Positions 7,532 through 15,753 of a stretch of 40,401 bases of DNA are shown piece by piece. The stretch's first letter is position 1. Every line of letters starts with the position of its first letter. The notes under the pieces were generated by a model. That model saw only the letters and a list, made by a program, of their open reading frames with translations. It was not told where the DNA came from and ran no database searches. The stretch comes from Lachnospiraceae bacterium (lineage in GTDB: Bacteria; Bacillota; Clostridia; Lachnospirales; Lachnospiraceae). Where the stretch lies: positions 1 to 40,401 of the forward strand of contig JAAVZL010000010.1 in NCBI GenBank assembly GCA_022791635.1, given 5' to 3'. A program made the translations under genes and the position numbers.

Positions 7532-9148
7532 ATGTACAAGGCATTGCTGGTAGACGATGAGGCGCTGACCCGGGAGGCGATCAGCGAGAATATTCCCTGG
7601 GCGGAGCTTGGCTTTGAGCTGATTGCAAGCTGTGAAAACGGCAGGGAGGCCATGGAGCAGATGGAAAAGACAACCCCGGATTTGCTCCTTACGGATATCT
7701 GTATGCCCTATGTGGACGGCATTGAGTTGGCCCGCTATGTTCATGAGCACCATCCGGATACCAGGACGGTGATAATCAGCGGCTATGATGAGTTTGAGTA
7801 TGCCAAGCAGGCGGTGCGCTACCAGGTGATGGAATATATTCTGAAGCCCATTACGCCCACAGAGTTGATGGAGGTTCTTGGGAGGGTAAGGAAGAGCCTG
7901 GACGAAAAGAACGCCAGAAGCAAAACCTTAAAGAAGCTGCGGGGGGCCTATGTGAGCAACAGGCCCTTTCTTCAGGGCCGCTTTTTAAACAGTCTTTTGC
8001 GGGGAAATGAGCGTTCCTTGGGTCTTGAGGAACGGATGGAGGAGCTGGACATTTCTCTTGCAGGCTGTTTTTTTAATACGGCGATTGTAGAGGGAGACGA
8101 TCTGTCTCCGTTCCTCAGTCAGTATGCAAATGTGCGGGACGATCTGGCTCTCTTTGCTATCTGTAACATTACCCAGGAGCTTATAAGCCGGCGGGGGCTG
8201 GGGATAGCCTTTCAGAATATGGAGGAAAAAACCGTCATTATCTTCTGCGGTGAGACGGAAAAAAAGCTGCAGCAGGAGGAAGAGGAGGCGCTTGGGGAAA
8301 TCCAAAAGACCATCCGACAGCTGCTCCTGATTGAGACCACCATCGGGGTGGGAGAGACGGTTGCGGACATCCGGCGGCTGTATCAATCCTATGAGACAGC
8401 CTGCAGCGTGATGGAGCAGAAGTTCTTTCTTGGAGGAGGCCGGATTCTTCAGCAGGATCCGTTAAAGGAGGCAAGGCTTAGCCGGTCCGTGGATGTGTCA
8501 AAGTGGGCCGGCCGGGTGGTACAGGCCTTAAAGGGGGGAAGCAAGGAGGAGATAACCGAGATTGTTAAGGCTTTTGCCCAGGAGATTCGTGAGTCTTATG
8601 CCAATCGAAACCGCTGTATTATCTATATGCAGAATTTGCTTTTGACTGTGATTGGGACGGCCAATCTCATCAAGGAAAAGGAAAATGTCATTGTAGAGGA
8701 AGAAAAGGATCTCTTAAACCGGATTTACACTTATGAGCATCTAACGGACATGGCAGCGGATGTGACAGATATCTGCATTCACATTTCCGGGCTTTTAGAG
8801 GAGCAGAGAGATAGCTATGGAAAGAAGCAGGCTTTAATGGCCCTGGACTACATTCAGGAAAATTATATGAATTCGGAGGTGAATCTGAATTCTGTGTGCA
8901 GTCATCTGGCTATCAGCACCAGCTATTTCAGTACCCTCTTCAAAAGCTGCACCGGGGAGACCTTTATTGAGGCTCTGACCAAGAAGCGCATGGAAGAGGC
9001 GAAAAAGCTTCTGGAAAACACGGCCATGAAGGCCTATGAGGTAGCCAGAGAGGTGGGCTTTTCGGATCCCCATTATTTCAGCGTAGCCTTTAAAAAGGCT
9101 ACGGGCCGGACGCCTACGGAATATGCCAGGGAGATGCGTACAGGATGA
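7532..9148 (+). CDS. response regulator with AraC-type DNA-binding domain (YesN-like)
   Basis: The 538-residue protein has an N-terminal receiver domain (residues 1-120) with the acidic pair D8/D9, phospho-acceptor D55 in LLLTDICMP and K105 in YILKPITP. A middle region of about 280 residues follows. The C-terminal 100 residues form two AraC helix-turn-helix motifs, ending with the typical EVAREVGFSDPHYFSVAFKK. This is the YesN family, usually controlling carbohydrate uptake or breakdown. It overlaps the sensor kinase gene by 4 nt (ATGA at 9145-9148), so the two are translationally coupled. The 211-bp palindrome lies directly upstream. AGGAAGGGG precedes the ATG. Confidence 0.93.
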   Translation: MYKALLVDDEALTREAISENIPWAELGFELIASCENGREAMEQMEKTTPDLLLTDICMPYVDGIELARYVHEHHPDTRTVIISGYDEFEYAKQAVRYQVMEYILKPITPTELMEVLGRVRKSLDEKNARSKTLKKLRGAYVSNRPFLQGRFLNSLLRGNERSLGLEERMEELDISLAGCFFNTAIVEGDDLSPFLSQYANVRDDLALFAICNITQELISRRGLGIAFQNMEEKTVIIFCGETEKKLQQEEEEALGEIQKTIRQLLLIETTIGVGETVADIRRLYQSYETACSVMEQKFFLGGGRILQQDPLKEARLSRSVDVSKWAGRVVQALKGGSKEEITEIVKAFAQEIRESYANRNRCIIYMQNLLLTVIGTANLIKEKENVIVEEEKDLLNRIYTYEHLTDMAADVTDICIHISGLLEEQRDSYGKKQALMALDYIQENYMNSEVNLNSVCSHLAISTSYFSTLFKSCTGETFIEALTKKRMEEAKKLLENTAMKAYEVAREVGFSDPHYFSVAFKKATGRTPTEYAREMRTG

Positions 9149-10929
9149 AAAAGAGCTTATTGACACGCTTTCGAAGCATTCGGACCTCCATCATTTTTTC
9201 CTTTGCACTGCTGATTGTGTTTGCGCTGCTGATTTTTCTCTTGCTGTCTCTGCGGTTTACCAGAGAGACGGTACTGGAAAATTCCACCGAATACACTTCT
9301 CAGCTGATTGGGCAGGTAAACAACGACATTGACTCCTATATCGGCTATCTGGAAAATATTTCTCTGATCGTAGCGGGCAATTCTGACGTGCGGGATTATC
9401 TGTCCGGCCAGGAGTTCTCTCAAGAGCGCCAGGAAGAGCTGAGGAACCGGATTACAGGAGTTTTTAAGACGATCACGGACACCCGGAATGATATCATTAA
9501 TATTGCACTTCTTTCCAGGAAGGAAGAGCCCTTAATAAACAGAGGGAGCGCAAGGCTGAATCCGTACATTCAGGTATCCGAGCTTTCCTGGTATCAGGAG
9601 GCCGTGGAGGCGGAAGGGAAGACGGTGATTTCCTCCTCCCATGTACAGAATGCCATTCATGGAAGCTACGACTGGGTAGTAACCTTAAGCCGCAGTATGG
9701 ATAAGCCGGAGGAACCGGAGGGAGGCGGCATATTTTTTGTAGATTTGAACTACAGTGTAATCAGTGATCTGTGTGAGCGCCTGAGCCTTGGGAACCGGGG
9801 CTATATCTATATTCTGGACGGAAGAGGGGGGATTGTGTATCATCCCCAGCAGCAGCTTATTTACAGCGGCTTGAAGCAGGAGCTGATTTCCGAGGTGATG
9901 GAGTCAAAGAAGACCTCTTTTCTCACAGGAGACGGCCGCCTTTATACCATTTCCCGCTCGGAGGAGACCGGCTGGATCGTGGTGGGAGTGTCTATGGTAT
10001 CGGAGTTGATGCGCCGGGCGGACGCAGCCCGGGGAATTTATCTTCTGATTGCTCTGGCGCTCTTCCTTGCAGCCCTTGCGTTGGCCTATCTTCTGTCAAA
10101 TGAGATCACGAAGCCGATCAAGGCGCTGGAGCGCTCCATGAAGGAGGTTGAAAAGGGAAATTTCGCCCATGCGGCTCTGGCTGTTCGGGAGGAGAACGAG
10201 ATTGGGCATTTGAGCAGGAATTTCAATATGATGACGGAAGAAATCCAGAATCTGATAGAGCAGCGGGATCGGGAGCAGCAGATTAAGCGTAAATCGGAAT
10301 TAAAGGCTCTTCAGTCTCAGATCAATCCCCATTTTCTGTATAATACCCTGGACTCCATCATCTGGATGGCAGAGTGGGGAAAGAACCAGGAGGTGGTGCG
10401 CATGACCTCTTCTCTGGCCAAGCTTCTGCGCAGAAGCATCAGCAATGAGCAGGAGGTGGTGACGGTGGCCGAGGAGGTGGAATATACGGAGACCTACCTG
10501 ACCATTCAGAAAATGCGCTATAAGGATAAGCTGGAATATGAGGTTCTGGTGGAGCCGGAGATCATGCAGGAGCGGGTGATTAAGCTGCTTTTACAGCCTC
10601 TGGTGGAAAATGCCATTTATCACGGAATCAAGTATAAAGAAGGAAAAGGGCTTTTGCGCATTCTGGGCTTTCGAAAGGGGGATGAAATGATCCTTAAGGT
10701 ACAGGATGACGGCAAAGGAATGGACTCGGATACGCTGGCTCATATTTTTGAAAAGCATACCCGGGATACCCGCTCCAATGGGGTGGGGCTGAATAATGTA
10801 AACGAGAGAATCCAAATCTATTACGGGGAGGAGTACGGGCTTAGCTTCCGAAGCGAACCGGAAAAAGGAACGGAGGCCATGATTACGCTGCCTCTGGGAA
10901 AGGAGGAGGGAAGCAATGGGGAGCTATAA
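9145..10929 (+). CDS. sensor histidine kinase (YesM-like)
   Basis: The 594-residue membrane kinase pairs with the response regulator it overlaps. Transmembrane helices at about 14-36 and 298-318 bracket an extracellular Cache-like sensing domain. A HAMP linker follows (about 319-372). The His_kinase domain has its phosphorylation site at H396 in QINPHFLYNTLDS, and a HATPase domain shows LLQPLVENAIYHG, DDGKGM and GVGLNNVNERI. This is the LytS/YesM class. The end overlaps the next gene by 14 nt, so the sugar-binding-like protein is very likely part of the same signalling unit. What is sensed is unknown. Confidence 0.93.
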   Translation: MKKSLLTRFRSIRTSIIFSFALLIVFALLIFLLLSLRFTRETVLENSTEYTSQLIGQVNNDIDSYIGYLENISLIVAGNSDVRDYLSGQEFSQERQEELRNRITGVFKTITDTRNDIINIALLSRKEEPLINRGSARLNPYIQVSELSWYQEAVEAEGKTVISSSHVQNAIHGSYDWVVTLSRSMDKPEEPEGGGIFFVDLNYSVISDLCERLSLGNRGYIYILDGRGGIVYHPQQQLIYSGLKQELISEVMESKKTSFLTGDGRLYTISRSEETGWIVVGVSMVSELMRRADAARGIYLLIALALFLAALALAYLLSNEITKPIKALERSMKEVEKGNFAHAALAVREENEIGHLSRNFNMMTEEIQNLIEQRDREQQIKRKSELKALQSQINPHFLYNTLDSIIWMAEWGKNQEVVRMTSSLAKLLRRSISNEQEVVTVAEEVEYTETYLTIQKMRYKDKLEYEVLVEPEIMQERVIKLLLQPLVENAIYHGIKYKEGKGLLRILGFRKGDEMILKVQDDGKGMDSDTLAHIFEKHTRDTRSNGVGLNNVNERIQIYYGEEYGLSFRSEPEKGTEAMITLPLGKEEGSNGEL

Positions 10930-11911
10930 GCGGCGTGTTGGAGCAATGGCGGTATTTGCCCTGCTGGCAACTGCGCTTCTTTGCTGGTACTGGCATAAAA
11001 AAAGCGAGAGCGCCGCTCCTCTGCGGGTTGTGCTGATTCAGAAGGCAGTAGATGACACGGATTTTTGGACCTGTGTGCATCAGGGAGGACAGATGGCGGC
11101 CAAAGAGCTGGGGGTGGAGCTTACGGTGATGGGGCCCGGGCAGGAAAGCGAGGCAGCGCTTCAGCATCAGATGATTTTGGATGCCATTGAGGAGCGGCCG
11201 GATGCCATTGCACTGACGCCCAGCAGCTTTGAGGAGACGATTCCCTATGCGCAGAAGATTGAGGAGGCGGGGATTACGCTGGTGTTGATGGATTCCACCA
11301 TGGAGCAGGATATGGGAGAGTCTCTGATTGCTACAGATAATTTCGAGGCCGGCTATAAGATGGGCTCCTATATGAAGCGGTTTGTGGATGAGGATACGGT
11401 TATCGGCGTGGTGGGGCATGTGAAGGGAACCTCTACGGCAACTGAGCGGGAGCGGGGCTTTCGGGAGGGGCTGGGCGAGGCTCAGGAGCAGATTGCGGAG
11501 GTGGTATTCTGTGATTCCTCTCCGGATAAGGCTTACGAGCTTACCTGTGGCTTGCTAAAGACCTGGCCGGATATGAATTTGATTGTAGGTCTGAATGAAT
11601 ACTCGGCTGTGGGCGCGGCCCGGGCGGTGAAGGATTCCGGGCGTTCCGATCAGTGTCATATGGCGGGATTTGACAGCTCCATTGAGGAGATTCAGCTTTT
11701 GGAGGAGGGGGTCTTTGACGCAATTGTGATACAGAAGCCCTTTAACATGGGTTACCTGGGCATTGAGACGGCGGTGCAGGCTGCCAGGGGAAAGGTGGTG
11801 GAGCCTTATGTGGACTCCGGGTCCGAGCTGATTACCAAGGAAAATATGTATACGGAGGAAAATCAGAAGCTGTTGTTTCCGTTTTTTGGGAAGAATAAAA
11901 AAGGGCTGTAG
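10916..11911 (+). CDS. membrane-anchored periplasmic-binding-protein-like sensor component
   Basis: The 331-residue protein has an uncleaved N-terminal membrane helix (about residues 10-25, no lipobox cysteine) followed by a type 1 periplasmic binding fold of the ribose/galactose class. Typical pieces are DTDFWTCVHQGGQMAAKELGV, the hinge around SLIATDNFEAGYKMGSYM, and VGHVKGTSTATERERGF. It overlaps the kinase gene by 14 nt and has AGGAGG (10901-10906) 9 nt before its ATG. No transporter genes are next to it. The likely job is therefore to bind a sugar outside the cell and present it to the kinase, as in three-component systems. A solute-capture role for a remote transporter is the alternative. 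Confidence 0.82.
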   Translation: MGSYKRRVGAMAVFALLATALLCWYWHKKSESAAPLRVVLIQKAVDDTDFWTCVHQGGQMAAKELGVELTVMGPGQESEAALQHQMILDAIEERPDAIALTPSSFEETIPYAQKIEEAGITLVLMDSTMEQDMGESLIATDNFEAGYKMGSYMKRFVDEDTVIGVVGHVKGTSTATERERGFREGLGEAQEQIAEVVFCDSSPDKAYELTCGLLKTWPDMNLIVGLNEYSAVGAARAVKDSGRSDQCHMAGFDSSIEEIQLLEEGVFDAIVIQKPFNMGYLGIETAVQAARGKVVEPYVDSGSELITKENMYTEENQKLLFPFFGKNKKGL

Positions 11912-11923
11912 GGGCCCTTTTTT
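11897..11923 (+). terminator. terminator of the sensing operon, overlapping its stop codon
   Basis: A perfect 10-bp stem, AAAAAAGGGC (11897-11906) with GCCCTTTTTT (11914-11923), has a 7-nt loop that contains the TAG stop of the upstream gene. With A- and T-runs on both sides it should also stop transcription from the converging AraC gene that ends at 11946. Confidence 0.9.
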
Positions 11924-11945
11924 GCATGTGGTGCTGTGTGTCTTT

Positions 11946-12824
11946 CTACTTTTGATGAATTTTTCGGTAAAGCCCTGGTGGAACTCCCCTGGCTTCCTTG
12001 AAGAGCTTTCCGAAGTAGGCGCCGTTGGAAAAGCCGGTTTGGAGGGCTATGTCCAGAACGGGGGCGTCTGTGGTGCGCAGAAGCCGTTCGGCCATATCGA
12101 GCCGATAGTCCAGAAGGTATTCAAAGGGCGTTCGGTGGATGCAGGAGCGAAAGCACCGCAGGCATTCGCTTTTGCTCACGGAGGCGGAGCGGGCGATATC
12201 CTCCAGGGACAGCTTTTCTTGATAATTCTGCTGGATAAAGGCAATCATGGTTTGAATGCGGTCCTGGCCGGCGCCCTTTCGGGGACTGGAGGAGAGCTCT
12301 GTTTCTTGAAGCTCTTCAAGGAGCAGAAGCCAGATGTCCGAAAACACATTGCGGGTCTGAAATTCGGTGTTGTCCCGCCTTTGCAGCAGGGCCGCATGGC
12401 GGAGGAGCTCCAGAAGTTTTTTCTGACGGGCACTGGTTCCCCGGATCTCCAGCAGCTCCAGATGCTTGTTGTGGAGAACGGGATCTAGATATTTTGTGGA
12501 AAAGATGCTTTTGAAATGTCCGCCCAGGAAGGTGGGATGGAAAAGATGGGAATCCACAATGCAGGCCTGCCCCTCCTCCCGGGAGGTCAGGGTGCAGAGG
12601 ATGTTGGTGTTGATAAAAAAGGCCTCTCCCCTTTCAAAGACGCAGCTTTGATTGGCTGTTGTAAAGACAGCGGTTCCGCTTACAATATAATTAAATTCCA
12701 GCTCTTCATGCCAGTGCCAGGGAATTTTGGTCTCTGCCAGGTTCACATGGTGAAAGGCATAGGGATATTCGGTGGAGAGTCCTTCGATTTCCTCCAGCTG
12801 ATTTTCTGTAATCCTGATTTTCAT
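11946..12824 (-). CDS. AraC family regulator with N-terminal cupin
   Basis: The 292-residue regulator has an N-terminal sugar-sensing cupin half with the HWHEELEFNYI motif near residue 37. Its C-terminal half is a double helix-turn-helix (SLEDIARSASVSKSECLRCFRS and LDIALQTGFSNGAYFGKLFKE). The start is supported by AGGAGC just upstream of the ATG on the minus strand. It converges with the three-gene sensing unit and shares its terminator. It is divergent from the small unexplained reading frame at 12962-13141, across a very AT-rich spacer that probably contains its own promoter. Its target is unknown; a divergent target would be the usual arrangement, but what remains there looks eroded. Confidence 0.9.
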   Translation of the reverse strand: MKIRITENQLEEIEGLSTEYPYAFHHVNLAETKIPWHWHEELEFNYIVSGTAVFTTANQSCVFERGEAFFINTNILCTLTSREEGQACIVDSHLFHPTFLGGHFKSIFSTKYLDPVLHNKHLELLEIRGTSARQKKLLELLRHAALLQRRDNTEFQTRNVFSDIWLLLLEELQETELSSSPRKGAGQDRIQTMIAFIQQNYQEKLSLEDIARSASVSKSECLRCFRSCIHRTPFEYLLDYRLDMAERLLRTTDAPVLDIALQTGFSNGAYFGKLFKEARGVPPGLYRKIHQK

Positions 12825-12955
12825 GGCTGCTCCTATTTTGATAAAATAATTTAATAATGGCGATATATTAATATAAAATAGAAATAAAAATATATTTTAT
12901 TTGTTTTATTGTAATTATAATTATAGAAAAGAAGGAAACAAAAGTAAAGGGGTGA
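12825..12955. promoter_or_regulatory. AT-rich divergent promoter region
   Basis: Most of these 131 nt are A or T. On the plus strand a consensus -10 TATAAT is at 12916-12921, but no good -35 lies 17 nt upstream. AAGGGGTG at 12946-12953 is a ribosome-binding-like string for the following frame. Several TATATT-like strings could serve the minus-strand AraC gene. Confidence 0.4.
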
Positions 12956-12961
12956 GCCAGT

Positions 12962-13141
12962 ATTTATTTTCAAACGTTTGGGAAATTAAAATGGTTTGCC
13001 GCCCAGAATCCAGAAGGCCTGGAGGGGCTGACAGAGGAAGGGCTTGAGCAGTGGATAAAGGAGAAAAGAGAGGTGAAGTGGGATGACAATGCTGATTATA
13101 ACGGGAGTTTTTTTGAGTACGATGGGTCTTTGTGTGTTTGA
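12962..13141 (+). pseudogene. unrecognised 59-codon reading frame, remnant or ATT-start small protein
   Basis: An open frame runs from an in-frame stop at 12953-12955 to TGA at 13139-13141. Its only plausible start is ATT at 12962, 8 nt after AAGGGGTG. The translation looks protein-like rather than random (for example KLKWFAAQNPEGLEGL, then WDDNADYNGSFFEYDG). A second frame continues across the stop as VFEEQLSR to TAA at 13160, so a -1/+1 shift would extend it. It may be the eroded target of the divergent AraC regulator or a genuine small protein. I do not recognise the family. CAAACGTTTG at 12971-12980 is a 10-bp palindrome. Confidence 0.3.
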
Positions 13142-13193
13142 GGAACAGCTTTCCAGATAAGGAGTTTTGAAAAGACAGCTGTATTATATGAAT

Positions 13194-13235
13194 AAAGTCA
13201 CGATTCGCATATTTATGTGGACCGTGACTTTTTTT
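13194..13235. terminator. bidirectional terminator before deoR-type gene end
   Basis: AAAGTCACG (13194-13202) pairs with CGTGACTTT (13223-13231) across a 20-nt loop, followed by a run of T to 13235. It lies just past the stop of the minus-strand DeoR gene and can serve that gene as well as any plus-strand transcript. Confidence 0.7.
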
Positions 13236-13253
13236 AATAAGAATTTGTTAAAC

Positions 13254-14066
13254 TTATATCAATAGATCTGCCAAATCGTTATCTGTATCAATATCTGCAG
13301 CTGTAATAATGTGGACGTGATTTTTTAAGTGACTCATTTGCTCCTCTGTAACCTGGCTGTCTGTAATCAAAGTATCAATTTCCGACCACCTAGCATATTG
13401 CATGAGAGCATTCGTTATAAACTTTGTGTGGTCTGCAAGCAGAATTTTTTTTGTGCTGTGTTTAATGATATTAGATTTGAAAATAGCGTCGGGGCTTGTC
13501 ATAGTACAGGGACCCTGACGGGAACAAAAGCCACTGGTGCCTAAAAAGGCAAGATCAATCGAGATAGAATCAAATTCACTTTGTGCCCAGAAGCCGCCTG
13601 TTGACTGAGTTGTAAAACAGACCTCTCCACCCAAAAAGAAAAGGGTTTTCGCATGCCCGTTTAAAATATTGGCCACAGGAAAAGAGTTGGTAATAAAAGC
13701 TTTTTCTGCCAGCGCGCTGTGAGACTGCGATACAAGAAGGGAGGCGAGCTCCGTAGTAGTTGAACCGGCATCAATAAAGACAACAGCACAGTCTGTAAAA
13801 TGCGCAAGAGCTTCCTGTGCAATTGCTTTTTTGTAGATAGCGCCGTCTTTAAGACGCAGTTCAAGTGATCGCTCCTTGAATTCTGCAACAGGTTTTGCAC
13901 CGCCGTGAAATTTTTTGAGCAGTTTTCTCTGGTCAAGATAAATAAGATCTTTCCGGATTGTTTCGGAAGTTACATTCAACTGGGAAGCTAATTCCGAAGT
14001 CTTAATGCGGCAATTGGCATTGTTCACGATTGACAATATTTTTTCTCGCCGTTCCTTTGTAACCAT
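13254..14066 (-). CDS. DeoR family transcriptional repressor
   Basis: The 270-residue regulator has the classic DeoR layout. An N-terminal winged helix-turn-helix (ERREKILSIVNN, then LNVTSETIRKDLIYLDQRKLLKKFHGGA) occupies residues 1-60. A C-terminal sensor domain carries IDAGSTTTELA, the phosphosugar-binding loop, near residue 98. Members are usually released from DNA by a phosphorylated sugar made by the pathway they control. It is divergent from the epimerase operon, with well-formed promoters in both directions and a palindromic operator at 14389-14412. The natural inference is that it represses that operon and probably itself. The effector is probably a hexulose-6-phosphate. Confidence 0.92.
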   Translation of the reverse strand: MVTKERREKILSIVNNANCRIKTSELASQLNVTSETIRKDLIYLDQRKLLKKFHGGAKPVAEFKERSLELRLKDGAIYKKAIAQEALAHFTDCAVVFIDAGSTTTELASLLVSQSHSALAEKAFITNSFPVANILNGHAKTLFFLGGEVCFTTQSTGGFWAQSEFDSISIDLAFLGTSGFCSRQGPCTMTSPDAIFKSNIIKHSTKKILLADHTKFITNALMQYARWSEIDTLITDSQVTEEQMSHLKNHVHIITAADIDTDNDLADLLI

Positions 14067-14119
14067 AAGCTTTTAAGTCTCCTAAATACAAAATAAACCA
14101 CGGATATTTCTTGAAATCA

Positions 14120-14148
14120 AATATAGCATAATGCCAAATAAACGTCAA
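14120..14148 (-). promoter_or_regulatory. promoter of the DeoR gene
   Basis: Read on the minus strand: -35 TTGACG (14148-14143), a 17-nt spacer, -10 TATATT (14125-14120). The sequence just after the -10 contains TTTGATTTCAA, similar to half of the operator at 14389-14412, which would allow autoregulation. Confidence 0.75.
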
Positions 14149-14354
14149 GAATAAGCGGAATTTGAAAATGATTTGGAAAATGGATAAACTCAACAGATTT
14201 TCCAAAAAACGCCCCTCTAGTATTTTGAATCGACATTAAATCTTTGCTTTTTTGTGAATTTCAAATATAAATTGGAATTTTTAACAAAAAACGAATTTAA
14301 AACACAAAAATGTAGTTGTAAATTTGTTAAAAATGTAGAAAAAAGAATAGAATA
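14149..14354. other. AT-rich intergenic region with repeated operator-like half sites
   Basis: No gene is visible. TTTGAATCG at 14224-14232 repeats half of the operator at 14389-14412 exactly. Looser matches (GTGAATTTCAAAT near 14255, TTGGAATTT near 14272) may be further DeoR contact sites. Confidence 0.4.
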
Positions 14355-14384
14355 TTGACAAAAAGGAGACTTCTATGATATAAA
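14355..14384 (+). promoter_or_regulatory. promoter of the epimerase operon
   Basis: -35 TTGACA (14355-14360) and -10 TATAAA (14379-14384) are separated by 18 nt. The operator starts 5 nt after the -10, so a bound repressor would block initiation. Confidence 0.7.
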
Positions 14385-14388
14385 TAAC

Positions 14389-14412
14389 TTGCGAATCAAA
14401 TTTGAATCGCAA
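14389..14412. promoter_or_regulatory. palindromic operator, probable DeoR binding site
   Basis: A 24-bp palindrome with outer arms TTGCGA/TCGCAA and inner arms TCAAA/TTTGA, broken by only one symmetric mismatch pair. It lies at the expected transcription start of the epimerase operon. Confidence 0.7.
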
Positions 14413-14431
14413 CAAATAAGGCGGATGGAAG

Positions 14432-15166
14432 ATGCAAAAGAAAGAGATAATTATGAATAAGAGTATTTCGCCGTCTCTTATCTGTATGGATTTATGCAAT
14501 ATGGAAAGAGCGGTAAGAGAATTAGAAGACAGCGGCTGTGAAATGTTGCATATTGATGTAATTGATGGTTATTTCAGTCCCAGTATGCCCATAGGACTGG
14601 ATATGATACGGCAGCTGAGGAAAAAGACGGATATGTATTTTGATGCGCATATAATGGCGAAGGATAATATGTTTTTTATGGAACAGCTGGCTGATATAGG
14701 TGTGGGCCGTATGTGTTTTCAGATAGAAACGGAAATCCATATAAACAAAAAGCTGAGTTGGCTTAAGTCGAATGGAATTGAGGCAGGCGTGGCTCTTGCG
14801 CCCGGGACATCGATTTCTCTTATTGAGTATGTATTGGAACAATGTGATTTTGTTCTTCTGATGATGATTAATCCGGGATTTGCATCAGACAAAACGGAAA
14901 AGATTTCGGATGGGTGCAGGCAAAAGTTAGGGGATCTTTATGAGATGATTCAAAGGCGGGGCCTTCAAACAACAATTACCGTAGACGGAAGAATCAGTCC
15001 GGATGTAATCCCCCTTTATATTACTCTGGGTGCGCAGACTTTCGTGGCAGGCACTTCGAGTTTATTTGTGAAAAATGGCTGCAGTATTAGAGAAAACTTT
15101 GAGACGCTTGACGGAATTATAAAAAATGCGACCAGAGGGGAGAACATAGGGAATGACCGTAAATGA
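14432..15166 (+). CDS. ribulose-phosphate 3-epimerase family protein, probable allulose-6-phosphate 3-epimerase
   Basis: The 244-residue TIM-barrel protein belongs to the ribulose-phosphate/allulose-phosphate 3-epimerase family, which inverts carbon 3 of ketose phosphates. The metal and acid/base residues are all present: H40 and D42 in HIDVIDG, H73 in DAHIM and D185 in TVDGR. S13 (SISPSL) and the phosphate loop LMMINPGF are also seen. SPSLICMDL at the start is closer to E. coli AlsE (allulose-6-phosphate epimerase) than to Rpe, but sequence alone does not settle C5 against C6 substrate. AAGGCGG 7 nt upstream supports the start at 14432; ATG 14453 is an alternative that matches AlsE length better. 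First gene of the DeoR-controlled operon; overlaps the next by 14 nt. Confidence 0.8.
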   Translation: MQKKEIIMNKSISPSLICMDLCNMERAVRELEDSGCEMLHIDVIDGYFSPSMPIGLDMIRQLRKKTDMYFDAHIMAKDNMFFMEQLADIGVGRMCFQIETEIHINKKLSWLKSNGIEAGVALAPGTSISLIEYVLEQCDFVLLMMINPGFASDKTEKISDGCRQKLGDLYEMIQRRGLQTTITVDGRISPDVIPLYITLGAQTFVAGTSSLFVKNGCSIRENFETLDGIIKNATRGENIGNDRK

Positions 15167-15710
15167 AGCAGGAAAAATTGCGGCGGAGGAATGTGCTCAG
15201 GCGCTTATGAGAATTGATGAAAAAGAATCCCAGGAGCTGATTCGTCTGGTACTTGACGCAAGAAAAGTATTTTTTGTGGGCGTGGGTCGTGTGCTGCTGT
15301 CTCTGCAGGCTGTATGTAAGAGAATGGCACACTTGGGAATCAATGCTCATTACGTCGGAGAAATAACAGAGCCGGCAATTACCAGTGAGGATTTGCTGAT
15401 CGTGGGATCTGGAAGCGGTGAGTCTATTATTCCAAGAGAAATCAGCAAAAAGGCAAAGGAGCTTGGAGCAAAAGTTGTCTGGATTGGCTCAAATAAGGAG
15501 AGCACCATTGCAAAGCTTGCGGACTGCTGTGTCCGGATTCCGGTAGGGACAAAGCTGGGCCTGCAGGATGAGCTGAAATCGGAGCAGATTATGACAAGCT
15601 TGTTTGAACAGACGCTGCTGCTTTATGGAGATGCGCTGGCAAAGGTGATAGCAGAAAAGAAAGGTTTGGATATCCGTCAGCTTTGGCAGTACCATGCAAA
15701 TTTGGAATGA
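15153..15710 (+). CDS. SIS-domain protein, 6-phospho-3-hexuloisomerase-like
   Basis: The 185-residue protein is one SIS (sugar isomerase) domain very like 6-phospho-3-hexuloisomerase (HxlB/PHI), the enzyme that converts arabino-hex-3-ulose-6-phosphate to fructose-6-phosphate. Family landmarks are FFVGVGRVLLSLQAVCKRMAHLG, YVGEITEPAI, DLLIVGSGSGE and the C-terminal LLLYGDAL. The usual partner, hexulose-6-phosphate synthase (HxlA), is absent; here the partner is a 3-epimerase. The gene overlaps the epimerase by 14 nt and has GAGGGGAG upstream, so the two are translated together. The combination suggests a ketose-phosphate pathway rather than formaldehyde fixation. A different isomerase specificity is quite possible. 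Confidence 0.8.
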   Translation: MTVNEAGKIAAEECAQALMRIDEKESQELIRLVLDARKVFFVGVGRVLLSLQAVCKRMAHLGINAHYVGEITEPAITSEDLLIVGSGSGESIIPREISKKAKELGAKVVWIGSNKESTIAKLADCCVRIPVGTKLGLQDELKSEQIMTSLFEQTLLLYGDALAKVIAEKKGLDIRQLWQYHANLE

Positions 15711-15753
15711 AGGAAGCGTTTTTAGTGTAGAAGGAGTTTGGGAGGACAGTTGT

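Noticed and set aside
15153..15710. Formaldehyde-fixing ribulose monophosphate pathway
   Set aside because: The hexulose-phosphate synthase partner is absent; the neighbouring barrel protein has epimerase, not HxlA, motifs.
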